DNA of 64,000 nt from Sulfurospirillum multivorans DSM 12446 (GTDB lineage Bacteria; Campylobacterota; Campylobacteria; Campylobacterales; Sulfurospirillaceae): NCBI RefSeq assembly GCF_000568815.1, contig NZ_CP007201.1, positions 1,302,001 to 1,366,000 of the forward strand, written 5' to 3'. Positions 16,787 through 26,433 of the stretch are shown here, one piece after another. Every line of letters begins with the position of its first letter. Position 1 is the stretch's first letter. The notes under the pieces were generated by a model that was not told the DNA's origin, made no database searches, and saw only the letters and a list, made by a program, of their open reading frames with translations. The translations under genes were made by a program, and so were the position numbers.

Positions 16787-19700
16787 ATGTTTTCTAAATT
16801 TTTTATCAACAGACCTATTTTTGCAACCGTTCTTTCGATTGTTGTGATTATTGCGGGTTTGATGGGAATACGCGGCTTGCCGATTGAAGAGTACCCCGAA
16901 GTCACGCCTCCTCAAGTCAGTGTGGAAGCGAGCTATGCGGGTGCAAGTGCTGAAACCATCTCTAAAACAGTCGCTGCACCCCTAGAGCAACAGATCAACG
17001 GTGTTGAAGATATGATCTATATGTCTTCAACTGCATCTTCAACAGGAACTTTGACGATTAATGTCTATTTTAAAATTGGAACAGATCCTGATCAAGCGAC
17101 GATAAACGTCAACAACCGTGTTCAAGCCGTTCTCAATAAACTTCCAAGTGAAGTACAAACGCAAGGTGTCACGGTTACTAAACAGTCTTCAACGATTTTA
17201 CAAGTGGTTTCACTTATCTCTCCGAATAACAGCTATGATGAAATTTATATGGCGAACTATGCGCTGATTAATATTATCGATGAACTTAAACGTGTTGAAG
17301 GTGTGGGTAATGCCTCGTTGTTTGGCAATCAAGACTACTCGATGCGTGTTTGGATGAAGCCCGATCAGCTCGCAAAGTATAACTTGACTTCTTCCGATGT
17401 CATCAATGCCATTTCAGAAGAGAATTCACAGTTTGCAACGGGTCGTTTCAATCAATCGCCTACCAAAAACTCTCAAGCCTACACCTATACGGTCACAGCG
17501 CAAGGGCGGTTTGATAAAATCGAAGAGTTTGAAAACATCATCCTAAAATCGAACAAAGATGGCTCAACGTTACGTCTTAAAGATGTAGCGCGTTTGGAAC
17601 TAGGCGCTGAGTCGTATGATGTCACATCAACACTCAATGGGCAAACGATGGTTCCGATTGGTATTTATTTGCAATCAGGGGCTAATGCGCTTGATACCGC
17701 GAAGAAAGTTAAAGCAACCATGGATCGTGTGCAAAAGTCATTTCCTGAAAATATGGTCTATGGCATTCCTTACGATACCACAACGTTTATCCAAATCTCT
17801 GTCAATGAAGTGATCAAAACCTTTATTGAAGCATTGCTTTTGGTTATTGCGATTGTCTATCTTTTCTTGCAAAATATTCGTGCGACGATTATTCCTGTGC
17901 TTGCGATTCCTGTTTCCATCGTCGGAACGTTTGCAGGGATGTATGCCCTTGGGTATTCCATTAACCTTTTAACGCTTTTTGGACTTGTACTTGCCATTGG
18001 TATCGTTGTGGATGACGCCATTATCGTTATTGAAAACGTTGAACGTATCTTGCACTCTGATGAAGATATTTCGGTTAAAGATGCGACCATTAAAGCGATG
18101 CAAGAAGTAACAGGTCCTGTTGTTGCTATCGTGCTTGTACTCTGCGCGGTTTTTATTCCCGTTTCATTTATGGGTGGCTTTACCGGGCAGATGTACCAAC
18201 AGTTCGCGATTACCATCGTTATCTCCGTGATTATCTCGGGTATGGTGGCGTTAACGCTGACGCCTGCGCTGTGTGCGATTTTTCTCAGTAAAAAAGAGCC
18301 AAAACCGTTTTGGTTTGTGCGAAAATTTAATGAGTTTTTTGATGCCTCAACCAACTGGTTTACCAATGGTGTAAGCTTGGTAGTGCGTCATAGTATCATT
18401 AGTCTTATTGTTTTTGCAGCACTCATGGGCGTCACGTATGAGCTTTTCCAAAAAGTACCTACGGCACTTGTGCCTATGGAAGATAAAGGGTACTTGATCT
18501 CTGTAACAGCGTTACCACCTGCTGCTTCACTGAACCGTACGCAAGCCGTGAGTGCTGAGATCAGTAACATTACAAAAAACATGCCATCGATTGACTATAC
18601 ACTGGCGATTACGGGTTATGATCTTTTAAGCGGCGCTGCAAAAACCAATTCGGCAACAAACTTCTTAATCTTGAAAGATTGGAGTGATCGTAAAGCGCCA
18701 GATCAGCACTCCGAAGCACTCAGCGGTGCCTTAAACGGTGCTTTTTTTGGTATATCCGATGCAACGGCATTTGCACTCAGCCCTCCACCGATTATGGGGT
18801 TAAGTATCTCAGGTGGATTTGAGATGTATTTGCAAGATAGAACCGGTGGATCGCTTCAAGATCTAAGCAATATTGCCAATAAAATCGTGGAAAAAGCGAG
18901 TCAACGACCCGAATTAATGATGGTGCGAAACTCACTCAATATGAATATACCACAGTACAAAGTCACGTTGGATCGTGAAAAAGCGAAAGCGATGGGCGTT
19001 TCCGTTAGCGATGCGTTTAAAACATTGCAATCAACGTTTGGGTCTTATTATGTGAATGACTTCAACCTTTTCGGTCGTACCTATCAGGTCAATGTTCAAT
19101 CTGAAACCGACTTTAGAGAAAAACCTGAAGATATGAAAAATGTCTTTGTCAAATCAAGTAGTGGAAAACTCATTCCTCTGAGTTCATTAATCAGTTATGA
19201 ACGAAGTGTGGGGCCTGACGTTCTTGAGCGTTTTAACGTCTTTACCGCGGCGAAAATTGAGGGTGAACCAAAACCTGGTTATACTTCAGGAGATGCGCTT
19301 AGAGCCATCGAAGAAGTCGTCAAAGAGGTTGCTCCTGAGGGTTATGCCACAGGATGGGCAGGAACATCGTTCCAAGAAAAAGAGATGTCAGGTAGTGGCG
19401 CACAAGCCTTTATCTTTGGTATCGTCTTTATTTTCTTGATCTTGGCGGCTCAGTATGAGAGGTGGCTTATGCCACTTGCGGTTGTCACCGCGGTTCCTTT
19501 TGGAGTCTTTGGTGCGATTGTAGCGGTCTATTTACGAGGGCTTAGCAATGACATCTACTTCCAAATCGGTCTTTTGGTACTCATTGCCTTGTCGGCTAAA
19601 AACGCGATTTTGATCGTCGAATTTGCGATGCAAGCCCAAGAGAGAGGCAAATCGATCTTTGATGCAACGCTTGAAGCGGCACGTTTACGTTTCCGCCCGA

Positions 19701-19915
19701 TCGTTATGACCTCACTCGCCTTTACCATTGGTGTTATACCATTGGCTATAAGTTCAGGTGCGGGTGCAGGAAGTCGCCATGCCATTGGTACAGGTGTTAT
19801 CGGTGGAATGATCGCCGCAACGACGATTGCGATCTTTTTCATTCCACTCTTTTACAACTTACTGGCACAGCTCAATGCAAAATTTAGAAAAAAAGGAGAG
19901 CATCATGATGCGTAA
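16787..19915 (+). CDS. RND multidrug efflux transporter (AcrB/MexB-like)
   Basis: Inner-membrane proton-driven exporter of 1042 residues, the normal length for the hydrophobe/amphiphile exporter branch. The N-terminus FFINRPIFATVLSIVVIIAGLMG, the VDDAIIVIENVER motif with paired Asp in helix 4 (about residue 405), the second-half repeat with SAKNAILIVEFA (helix 10) and ALTPALCA are all intact. It follows the adaptor gene by 3 bases and overlaps the outer-membrane gene. Substrates cannot be read from sequence. Confidence 0.95.
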   Translation: MFSKFFINRPIFATVLSIVVIIAGLMGIRGLPIEEYPEVTPPQVSVEASYAGASAETISKTVAAPLEQQINGVEDMIYMSSTASSTGTLTINVYFKIGTDPDQATINVNNRVQAVLNKLPSEVQTQGVTVTKQSSTILQVVSLISPNNSYDEIYMANYALINIIDELKRVEGVGNASLFGNQDYSMRVWMKPDQLAKYNLTSSDVINAISEENSQFATGRFNQSPTKNSQAYTYTVTAQGRFDKIEEFENIILKSNKDGSTLRLKDVARLELGAESYDVTSTLNGQTMVPIGIYLQSGANALDTAKKVKATMDRVQKSFPENMVYGIPYDTTTFIQISVNEVIKTFIEALLLVIAIVYLFLQNIRATIIPVLAIPVSIVGTFAGMYALGYSINLLTLFGLVLAIGIVVDDAIIVIENVERILHSDEDISVKDATIKAMQEVTGPVVAIVLVLCAVFIPVSFMGGFTGQMYQQFAITIVISVIISGMVALTLTPALCAIFLSKKEPKPFWFVRKFNEFFDASTNWFTNGVSLVVRHSIISLIVFAALMGVTYELFQKVPTALVPMEDKGYLISVTALPPAASLNRTQAVSAEISNITKNMPSIDYTLAITGYDLLSGAAKTNSATNFLILKDWSDRKAPDQHSEALSGALNGAFFGISDATAFALSPPPIMGLSISGGFEMYLQDRTGGSLQDLSNIANKIVEKASQRPELMMVRNSLNMNIPQYKVTLDREKAKAMGVSVSDAFKTLQSTFGSYYVNDFNLFGRTYQVNVQSETDFREKPEDMKNVFVKSSSGKLIPLSSLISYERSVGPDVLERFNVFTAAKIEGEPKPGYTSGDALRAIEEVVKEVAPEGYATGWAGTSFQEKEMSGSGAQAFIFGIVFIFLILAAQYERWLMPLAVVTAVPFGVFGAIVAVYLRGLSNDIYFQIGLLVLIALSAKNAILIVEFAMQAQERGKSIFDATLEAARLRFRPIVMTSLAFTIGVIPLAISSGAGAGSRHAIGTGVIGGMIAATTIAIFFIPLFYNLLAQLNAKFRKKGEHHDA

Positions 19916-21329
19916 TCTCTATGCCCTCTCATTGGCAACGTTAATCTTTAGTGGATGTTCGCTCTCACCCGAGCTGAACGTCCCCACCACCCAGTTTCCA
20001 GAAGCCTACCGTGCCGATGTAAAAAATGAAACAACCTATGTGGACGCGGCTTGGTGGAGCAATTATCATGATGAAAAGCTGACCGCTTTGATTGAAGAGG
20101 CATTGGCAAATAATTATGATCTTCAAACAGCGATGGCAAATATTTCTTTGGCGCGTGCAACGCTTTCGAGTAGCACATCGGATCGTTACCCAAGCCTTGA
20201 TCTTCAAGGTTCAGGTCAGCGCATCAGAAGCAGTGCCGATACCTTTACCTCAAAAGCGCACAACACGTACAATGATTTTTCATTGAGCGCGGTACTCAGT
20301 TACGAGCTTGATCTCTGGGGAAAATACAAAGAGGCTGAAACCTCTTCACGCGCTTCGTTAGTTGCGACATACGCGGCAAAAGATACCGTGAAGATATCCC
20401 TTGCATCCAGTGTGGCGGACAGTTACTTTACGCTGATTAGCCTCTACGAGCAACTCGACATCACCAATGATACGATCAAAGCACGTGAAGAGGGGCTCAA
20501 ACGCAATGAGTTTAAGTACTCCGTTGGTGCCATTTCTAAAGGAACGCTTTTGTCTGAGCGTGCCGAGCTTAACAGTGTTCAAATCACCAAAGATGCGTTG
20601 GAGCAATCTATTTTAACGCAACAAAGTGCGTTAGCCGTTTTGGTGGGAAAATCACCCGAAGCGATTGCAAACTTTAGCAACGATGGATTGCCACGTGTGT
20701 TACCCGCTGACGTGAAAGTACCAGCGAATTTGCCATCTGAGCTTTTAACCAAACGTCCTGACATTAAACAAGCCGAAGAGAATCTTAAAGCGGCCAATAC
20801 GAACATTGGCGTAGCCAGAGCGGCGTATTTTCCCAGCATTAGTCTCTCGGGTGCCCTTGGGTTTGAGAGCACACAGCTTTCCAATCTGATGAAGTCCAAA
20901 TCAGCGATGAACAGTTTTGGTGGAAGCCTTGCCTCACCACTGTTCAACATGGGCAAAACAAGCTCAAATGTTGCAAGTGCAAGAGCGAACAAAGAGCTTG
21001 CAGAGATCGCTTACGCGCAAACCGTGCAACAAGCGTTTCAAGATGCCTATGACGCACTTAATAAACGTCATACGCTCACTCAAAAGCTTGAACATCAACT
21101 CGCTTACGAGAAAAACATTGAGCAAGTGTACCTTTTGGCTCAAAAACAGTACGAAAATGGCTATGGCGATTATCTAACGCTTTTAGATGCGAAGCGTAAT
21201 TTGCTCTCCGCCAAACTCGCAACGTCTCAAACGAAACAAGCCTTGATTAGTTCAGGCGTTTCGCTGTACAAATCCCTCGGCGGTGGCTGGGACAAAGAGG
21301 TCTTTGAACGCCACGCGGATACGCTCTAA
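19905..21329 (+). CDS. RND efflux outer-membrane channel lipoprotein (OprM/TolC-like)
   Basis: Outer-membrane factor of the tripartite pump, about 474 residues. I place the start at ATG 19905 (GGAGAGCATC before it), giving MMRNLYALSLATLIFSGCSL with a lipobox at FSGC; a longer frame upstream would bury the signal. Two repeated OEP domains follow, with family motifs AWWSNYHDEKLTALIEEALANNYDL, ELDLWGKY, LLTKRPDIKQAEENLKAANTNIGVARAAYFP and GYGDYLTLLDA. It overlaps the pump gene by 11 bases. With the adaptor and pump it completes a full efflux system under TetR control. Confidence 0.93.
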   Translation: MMRNLYALSLATLIFSGCSLSPELNVPTTQFPEAYRADVKNETTYVDAAWWSNYHDEKLTALIEEALANNYDLQTAMANISLARATLSSSTSDRYPSLDLQGSGQRIRSSADTFTSKAHNTYNDFSLSAVLSYELDLWGKYKEAETSSRASLVATYAAKDTVKISLASSVADSYFTLISLYEQLDITNDTIKAREEGLKRNEFKYSVGAISKGTLLSERAELNSVQITKDALEQSILTQQSALAVLVGKSPEAIANFSNDGLPRVLPADVKVPANLPSELLTKRPDIKQAEENLKAANTNIGVARAAYFPSISLSGALGFESTQLSNLMKSKSAMNSFGGSLASPLFNMGKTSSNVASARANKELAEIAYAQTVQQAFQDAYDALNKRHTLTQKLEHQLAYEKNIEQVYLLAQKQYENGYGDYLTLLDAKRNLLSAKLATSQTKQALISSGVSLYKSLGGGWDKEVFERHADTL

Positions 21330-21339
21330 GTCTTTACAT

Positions 21340-21373
21340 GTAAACGTCCAAAACTTTATCTTTGGGCGTTTAC
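21340..21373. terminator. Bidirectional hairpin between convergent genes
   Basis: GTAAACGTCCAAA (21340-21352) pairs with TTTGGGCGTTTAC (21361-21373), a 13-bp stem with one G-T pair and an 8-base loop. It is bracketed by two copies of the iterated palindrome (cores 21334 and 21381). It probably terminates the RND operon and the convergent gene, although the usual T-run is missing. Confidence 0.55.
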
Positions 21374-21397
21374 ACCTGCTTTACATGTAAGCTTTTT

Positions 21398-22132
21398 CTA
21401 CACTTGAAATTCACTCATATACGTACGATACAGCAGTGGAACCCAGCTTTGCTGAAGCTTTGGATTGTACCTACTCTCCACAGCTGCTGCTTTAAAAAAG
21501 CTCTTCCATAATACTTTAAAATTTTCCTCTTCATTTGAAAAGGTTGGGGCAACAAAGGAAGCGATTGAGCGAATTTCTCGAAGTGTATCGTTTTTCACAA
21601 ACGCAAGTGAGCGCTTAACATCGTGGATGATAAAAGGGATGTTCCCTAAACGTTTGCAAAAATGCTCGCCCAAAAAAGGGACAATGTTAAACTTCGTTTC
21701 AATCTTGACATAGAGCGTGCCATCTTCCAACTCCTCAAAGCGGGTAAAACCGTACATTTTATGTACCAAAGACAACAGTTCTTTTTCAAGATTTTGAATG
21801 TAAAAAAGATTGGTGTTGTTAATGTTGCGAAGCTCTTTTTTATTTTTAAATCCGATGCGAATGTACTCCAAAAGTGCCATTTCATACTCTCTTGTGTCGC
21901 ATAAAACCGTATGAAAAATGGTGCGTTGTTGCTCTTTGGTAAAGTGTTTGGTAATGGCTTCTAGCACTTTGCGTGCTTTGGCTTCATCGGTGAAAATTTC
22001 ATGAAACCTCTCAAACAAAAGCGTTTCTGGCATTTTTTTGACAATAGAGCTTACATGTAACTTTTCATAATAAACCTCATAGACCAAGCTCAAAAACCCT
22101 TCAAAACTGCCATCGTAGAGCAAAATCATCAC
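21398..22132 (-). CDS. Probable DNA metabolism protein, TIGR03915 type
   Basis: A 244-residue protein of the TIGR03915 (DUF4130-type) family: N-terminal MMILLYDGSFEGFLSLVYEVYYEK, central FTRFEELEDGTLYVKIETKFN, and a C-terminal VPLLYRTYMSEF. The family is known to pair with a radical SAM protein and in some species is fused to a uracil-DNA-glycosylase-like domain; here the glycosylase part is absent. Its gene overlaps the radical SAM gene by 4 bases, so the two are co-translated. A role in DNA repair or modification is family-based and unproven. Confidence 0.85.
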   Translation of the reverse strand: MMILLYDGSFEGFLSLVYEVYYEKLHVSSIVKKMPETLLFERFHEIFTDEAKARKVLEAITKHFTKEQQRTIFHTVLCDTREYEMALLEYIRIGFKNKKELRNINNTNLFYIQNLEKELLSLVHKMYGFTRFEELEDGTLYVKIETKFNIVPFLGEHFCKRLGNIPFIIHDVKRSLAFVKNDTLREIRSIASFVAPTFSNEEENFKVLWKSFFKAAAVESRYNPKLQQSWVPLLYRTYMSEFQV

Positions 22133-23361
22133 AACTCCCCTGTGTAGATGGAGGTGTCGAACAAGGTAGGCTGAATGATGTTGGAACCTTGATGAATGAG
22201 GGCGAGTTTTATTTTTTCGGTATACAAACTAGAACTTCTGTGAAAATCTTTGCCTGCGATGATAAAATAACGCGCTTTCTTGAGCGATATTTTAAGCTGA
22301 GCAAGGTCTTCAAAGCAGAGCTTCTTAAACCGTCTCGCTTGCAAGATTTTCAGCGCTCCACGGATGCCAATACCCGGAATGCGTACCAGAATCTCTTGGG
22401 GCGCATGGTTAACATCAATGGGAAAAAGATGAAGATTGGAGAGAGCCCAAAAGGTTTTGGGGTCAAACTGAATGTCTAGATTTTGGTTTTCACTCAAAAT
22501 CTCATCGTACGAAAAGCCGTAAAAACGCAATAACCAATCGGCTTGATAGAGCCTGTGTTCACGAAGCAAAGGTGGTTTGGAGAGCTCAGGAACAGGCAGA
22601 TATTTATGGTTATTGACCGCAATGTACGCGGAGTAATAGACTCGTTTTAGCAGCGCTTTATCATAGAGTGCTGAAGAGAGTTTGAGGATCTCAAAATCGC
22701 TTTCACTCGTTGCGCCGATAATCATCTGTGTGCTCATCGAAATAGGCTTAGCACTTCGTTGCAGGCTGATGCCACGTGCATGTTTGAGTGGTGAGAGAAG
22801 CTTCTCTTTGGTTTTATCGGGTGCGAGTAGGGCGAGGCTTTTAGAACTTGGAAGTTCGATGTTGGAGCTGACGCGATGCGCTAAAAGCGTGGCTTCTTCG
22901 ATGAGCTCTTTGGATGCCCCTGGGATGAGTTTGACATGAATATAGCCGTTAAAGCGGTACTCATGGCGCAAGATACGCAACGTTTGAAGCAGTAAACTCA
23001 TCGTATGGTCTTCGTTTTTGATGATGCCAGAGCTTAAAAAAAGCCCTTCGATGTAGTTTCGTTTGTAAAAATTGATCGTAAGATCGGCGAGTTCTCTGGG
23101 TGTAAACGCAGTACGAGGAGTGTCATTGCTTACGCGGTTGATGCAGTACGCACAGTCGTAAATGCAGACATTGGTAAGCAGAACTTTTAAAAGCGAAACA
23201 CATCGTCCATCGCTCGTAAAACTGTGGCAAATACCACTGTTATGCGCACAACCAAGCTCGCCTGTTTTGTAGTTGTTCTCACTGCCACTGGATGAGCATG
23301 AGACGTCGTACTTGGCACTGCCTGCTAAGAGAGAGAGTTTATCTTCGGTGGTTAGTTTCAT
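22129..23361 (-). CDS. Putative DNA modification/repair radical SAM protein, TIGR03916 type
   Basis: A 410-residue radical SAM enzyme. The iron-sulfur motif is CIYDCAYC near residue 66, preceded by other Cys (AHNSGICHSF). A helix-hairpin-helix DNA-binding element near residue 330 (QEILVRIPGIGIRGALKILQARRFKKL) suggests a DNA substrate. It matches the family described as putative DNA modification/repair radical SAM protein, always beside the TIGR03915 partner. The actual reaction is unknown in the literature as far as I know. Confidence 0.88.
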   Translation of the reverse strand: MKLTTEDKLSLLAGSAKYDVSCSSSGSENNYKTGELGCAHNSGICHSFTSDGRCVSLLKVLLTNVCIYDCAYCINRVSNDTPRTAFTPRELADLTINFYKRNYIEGLFLSSGIIKNEDHTMSLLLQTLRILRHEYRFNGYIHVKLIPGASKELIEEATLLAHRVSSNIELPSSKSLALLAPDKTKEKLLSPLKHARGISLQRSAKPISMSTQMIIGATSESDFEILKLSSALYDKALLKRVYYSAYIAVNNHKYLPVPELSKPPLLREHRLYQADWLLRFYGFSYDEILSENQNLDIQFDPKTFWALSNLHLFPIDVNHAPQEILVRIPGIGIRGALKILQARRFKKLCFEDLAQLKISLKKARYFIIAGKDFHRSSSLYTEKIKLALIHQGSNIIQPTLFDTSIYTGEL

Positions 23362-23456
23362 GCGAGCATGGTACGATTTTTTTACATGTAAAGGCTAAAA
23401 TATTTCAAAATGAAATGTGAAAGGGAAGAGCCTAATTTCTAGGCTCTGAAAGTGTC

Positions 23457-24086
23457 TTATTTGATAAACTCAACCGCTTCATTAAACGGTACACGAAGTT
23501 GTGTGGATTGTGGGTTGATACGGTAGCCAAAAGGAAGTACCATCGCCACTTGGTATTTGCTCGTATCCAATTCTAAAACCGCTTCAACTTTCTCTTTTTC
23601 AAATCCTTCAATTGGGCATGAATCAATACCAATATATGCCGCAGCGGTCATCATGTTGCCAGCCGCGATGTAGCATTGACGCGCTGTCCACGCATAAACA
23701 TTGGCATCTGAACTAAGCGTCTCTTTGAGGTGATTGGCATACAAATTGATATAAAAGTCTTTTTTCTCTTGGGGCATTTCACGTCGTGCAAAACGCTTCA
23801 TAGGTATGCCACTCTCGACTTTAACCGCGTCAATCGCCGCTAAAATGACCACAAGATGCGAACTAGTCGTTACTTGGGGCTGATCCCAACAGACGGGGCG
23901 AAGTTTGGCTTTAAGCGCTTCATTGGTAATGACCAAAAACTTCCACGGCTCCATGCCAAATGAAGAGGGCGATTTGTGACCGGCTTCTAGGATGAAGTGC
24001 ATTTGATCTTCGCTGATCTTTTTGGTTTCATCAAAAATCTTGCACGCGTGGCGAAAGTCCATCGCTTTGGTAAAGTCGTTTTGCAT
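23457..24086 (-). CDS. NAD(P)H nitroreductase (copy 1)
   Basis: FMN-dependent nitroreductase-family oxidoreductase, 209 residues. Typical blocks are FRHACKIFDE at the N-terminus, KSPSSFGMEPWKFLV near residue 35, and the dimer/FMN region IAAGNMMTAAAYIGIDSCPIEGFE near residue 145. It is a clear paralogue of the divergent gene at 24286; the two share these blocks almost word for word. Physiological substrates are uncertain (nitroaromatics, quinones or flavin). Confidence 0.92.
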   Translation of the reverse strand: MQNDFTKAMDFRHACKIFDETKKISEDQMHFILEAGHKSPSSFGMEPWKFLVITNEALKAKLRPVCWDQPQVTTSSHLVVILAAIDAVKVESGIPMKRFARREMPQEKKDFYINLYANHLKETLSSDANVYAWTARQCYIAAGNMMTAAAYIGIDSCPIEGFEKEKVEAVLELDTSKYQVAMVLPFGYRINPQSTQLRVPFNEAVEFIK

Positions 24087-24180
24087 TCGTAATCCTTTTG
24101 TTTTAAATCGTAAGACAATTATAGAAATAATTTACTTTAATTTCTCTTACAATACTTTTTGTACGTAATAGTGTTTTATT

Positions 24181-24212
24181 TCATTTTATTAAGAGATTTC
24201 TTAACAAAATGA
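24181..24212. promoter_or_regulatory. 32-bp inverted repeat between divergent nitroreductases
   Basis: TCATTTTATTAAGA (24181-24194), loop GATT, TCTTAACAAAATGA (24199-24212): 14-bp arms with one mismatch, centred in the gap between two divergent paralogous genes. This is the geometry of a shared operator. A TATAAT at 24254-24259 serves the rightward gene. Confidence 0.55.
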
Positions 24213-24285
24213 GTTTCATATTTAGCTTAACGCAAAGCGAGTTCGAGTTGTATTATAATCCTCCAAAATTACAAGGAGATTTCCG

Positions 24286-24909
24286 ATGGATAAAAAACAG
24301 CTTTTTTTAGAAGCAATGAACTTTCGTCACGCATGCAAGCTTTTCACTGAGAAAAAAATACCCGCAGAAGATTTGGAATTTATTTTAGAAGCAGGGCGTT
24401 TGAGTCCTAGTTCGTTTGGGGTTGAGCAGTGGAAATTTGTCGTCGTTCAAAATGAAGCGCTCAAAAAAGAGATCGAAAACGTCTCATGGAATCAAAAACA
24501 GATCTCAACGTGCAGCGATCTTCTCATCATCCTAGCGCGCAAAGATGTGCGAAGTAGCGATGCTTATACTATCAAACAGCTCAAACGTTGGGGTTTAGCT
24601 GAGAATGACTTTAAAGGATTTCTTGGTATTTACCACGGTTGGGTTGATGGCAGAGATGACCATACGATTGAGATGTGGAGCGAAAAACAGTGCTACATCG
24701 CGGCAGGAAACATGATGACGGCTGCTGCGAGCATCGGTATTGATTCATGTCCGATTGAAGGGTTTGAGTACCAAAAAGTCGATGCACTTTTGGGCATTGA
24801 TACTTCTGTGTACCAAAGTGCTTTAGTGATTCCTTTTGGGTACCGTGCGGCAGAGCAAAGAGGCAAACATCGCTTGAGTTTTGACGAAGTTGTAGAGTTT
24901 AAAAAATAA
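24286..24909 (+). CDS. NAD(P)H nitroreductase (copy 2)
   Basis: A 207-residue paralogue of the gene at 23457, with FRHACKLFTEKK, SPSSFGVEQWKFVV and IAAGNMMTAAASIGIDSCPIEGFE. The middle (about 85-130) differs most between the copies, the region that usually shapes the active-site entrance, so the two may have different substrates. A strong AAGGAG ribosome site precedes the ATG. Its stop overlaps the 3' end of the convergent UbiB-family gene by 11 bases. Confidence 0.92.
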   Translation: MDKKQLFLEAMNFRHACKLFTEKKIPAEDLEFILEAGRLSPSSFGVEQWKFVVVQNEALKKEIENVSWNQKQISTCSDLLIILARKDVRSSDAYTIKQLKRWGLAENDFKGFLGIYHGWVDGRDDHTIEMWSEKQCYIAAGNMMTAAASIGIDSCPIEGFEYQKVDALLGIDTSVYQSALVIPFGYRAAEQRGKHRLSFDEVVEFKK

Positions 24910-26365
24910 TTCGCGCTAATCCTAGTGTGAATAAAACCAGTGCGACCTCTTTGAGTGCGGGGTCGTACATCAGCGTAAACAGCGCGCTGAGTAGCAGTAT
25001 GATTCCCAACATAAAGGGTTTTAGGTACTGTTTTAACTCTTTTTTGAGCCACTCTAACTGTGAAAGAGAGAGTTCAACCTTAAACTCGCCATCGCTGATC
25101 TGTTTAATAGACGATTTGAGATGGTGAAGTGTCAGTGGAAGTGACTTAAACTCTTTAATCAAGCTCTCCAAAATCCCCCCATCCATGCCGAGCGCTTTGG
25201 GAATATTCTCTTGCAAAATGGGCAAAATATCTTTAATGCCGTTAAAATTTTCAATGTACGTTGTCCCCAATCCTTCAATAATCGCACTTACACGTAAAAT
25301 ATAAATGGCTTCTTGTGGCAATTTAAACGGCAGGTCACGGGTGGAACCTAGTACATCTAAGGCAAGTTTTTGCATACTCTCAGAGCTTAGATTTTCATTG
25401 CCAAAGATCTCAAACATGCGCTCACTTAAAAGTGCCAATTCACTCACAGGCGCTTCATACGCAACGGTTCCAAGGCGCTTACTCGCACTAATGTACAGTT
25501 CATAATCTTTCTCATTAGCGGCTTTTAGAAGCTCAATAATGGCGATACGGGTCTGATTCGGGATGGATTTCACCATACCAAAATCAAGTAAAACAAGCTC
25601 TCCCTTGGGCGTAATGAGCAGATTGCCAGGGTGTGGATCAGCATGGAAATAGCCACGAAGGAGCATTTGCTCGGTGTAAAAAGAGATAAGTTTGCCAATA
25701 ATCGCTCTAAAATCAATATTTTCTTTTTTCAAACGCTCTTTATCGTCAAAGCGAAAACCCTCTTCGTAACTCATGACCAGCGCATCTTCACTGCAATACT
25801 CCACAAAAGGTGTTGGAAATAAAATGCCTGAAGATGCGTACACGGAAGAGAATTTTTGAAGGTTGTGAAGCTCGGTGGTCATATTGACCTCTTGCAGAAT
25901 CATCTTTGAAAACTCACCAATCACCGCTTCAATAGAATTTTTCGTGTAGTGTGAAAATAGAGGTCTAAAGAGTCGGTTGAAAAACGAGATAATCACAATA
26001 TCGGCACGGACGCGTTTTTCAATGTCCAAACGCCGAATCTTCACAGCAACTTTTACGCCGTCTATCCACGCTTCATGCACTTGACCAATGGACGCAGAAG
26101 CAAGAGGAATAGAGTCAAAATGCTCAAAAGGCATGGGCGTAAACGCACGAGAGAGTACTACATTTAACTGCGCCTCAGACATGGGTGGAAGTTGGTCATG
26201 CAGTGATTTGAGTTCATCCAAATACTCCGTGCTAAAAAAATCCGCCCGAGTGGCTAGCACTTGCGCTAGCTTAATAAAACTAGCACCCAAATTGACAATA
26301 GTACGGTGTAAGTTGACAGGAGAGAGCGGTTTTAAAAAGAGAAATCGCTCCTTTTTTTTGAGCAA
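24899..26365 (-). CDS. UbiB/ABC1-family atypical kinase-like protein
   Basis: A 488-residue member of the ABC1/ADCK/UbiB family, membrane-associated proteins tied to isoprenoid quinone biosynthesis. Visible are the KxGQ-like ASFIKLAQVLATR segment near residue 33, an ATP-binding ASASIGQVHEAWIDGVKVAVKI, the HADPHPGNLLI catalytic loop, LLDFGMVK and two C-terminal membrane helices. The first canonical start is a TTG at 26365, but the frame stays open for 28 codons upstream to a TAA at 26450-26452 and reads as family-like basic/hydrophobic sequence (NPKRVYDVFYFLLSVYLLL). The real start is therefore uncertain. Confidence 0.88.
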   Translation of the reverse strand: MLKKKERFLFLKPLSPVNLHRTIVNLGASFIKLAQVLATRADFFSTEYLDELKSLHDQLPPMSEAQLNVVLSRAFTPMPFEHFDSIPLASASIGQVHEAWIDGVKVAVKIRRLDIEKRVRADIVIISFFNRLFRPLFSHYTKNSIEAVIGEFSKMILQEVNMTTELHNLQKFSSVYASSGILFPTPFVEYCSEDALVMSYEEGFRFDDKERLKKENIDFRAIIGKLISFYTEQMLLRGYFHADPHPGNLLITPKGELVLLDFGMVKSIPNQTRIAIIELLKAANEKDYELYISASKRLGTVAYEAPVSELALLSERMFEIFGNENLSSESMQKLALDVLGSTRDLPFKLPQEAIYILRVSAIIEGLGTTYIENFNGIKDILPILQENIPKALGMDGGILESLIKEFKSLPLTLHHLKSSIKQISDGEFKVELSLSQLEWLKKELKQYLKPFMLGIILLLSALFTLMYDPALKEVALVLFTLGLARIIF

Positions 26366-26433
26366 TAAATAAACGCTCAGTAAAAAATAAAAAACATCAT
26401 AAACCCTTTTGGGGTTGAAAAGACGCCAATAAA

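Noticed and set aside
19827-19904. Longer N-terminus for the outer-membrane efflux protein
   Set aside because: It would precede and hide a normal lipoprotein signal; a good ribosome site sits before ATG 19905.
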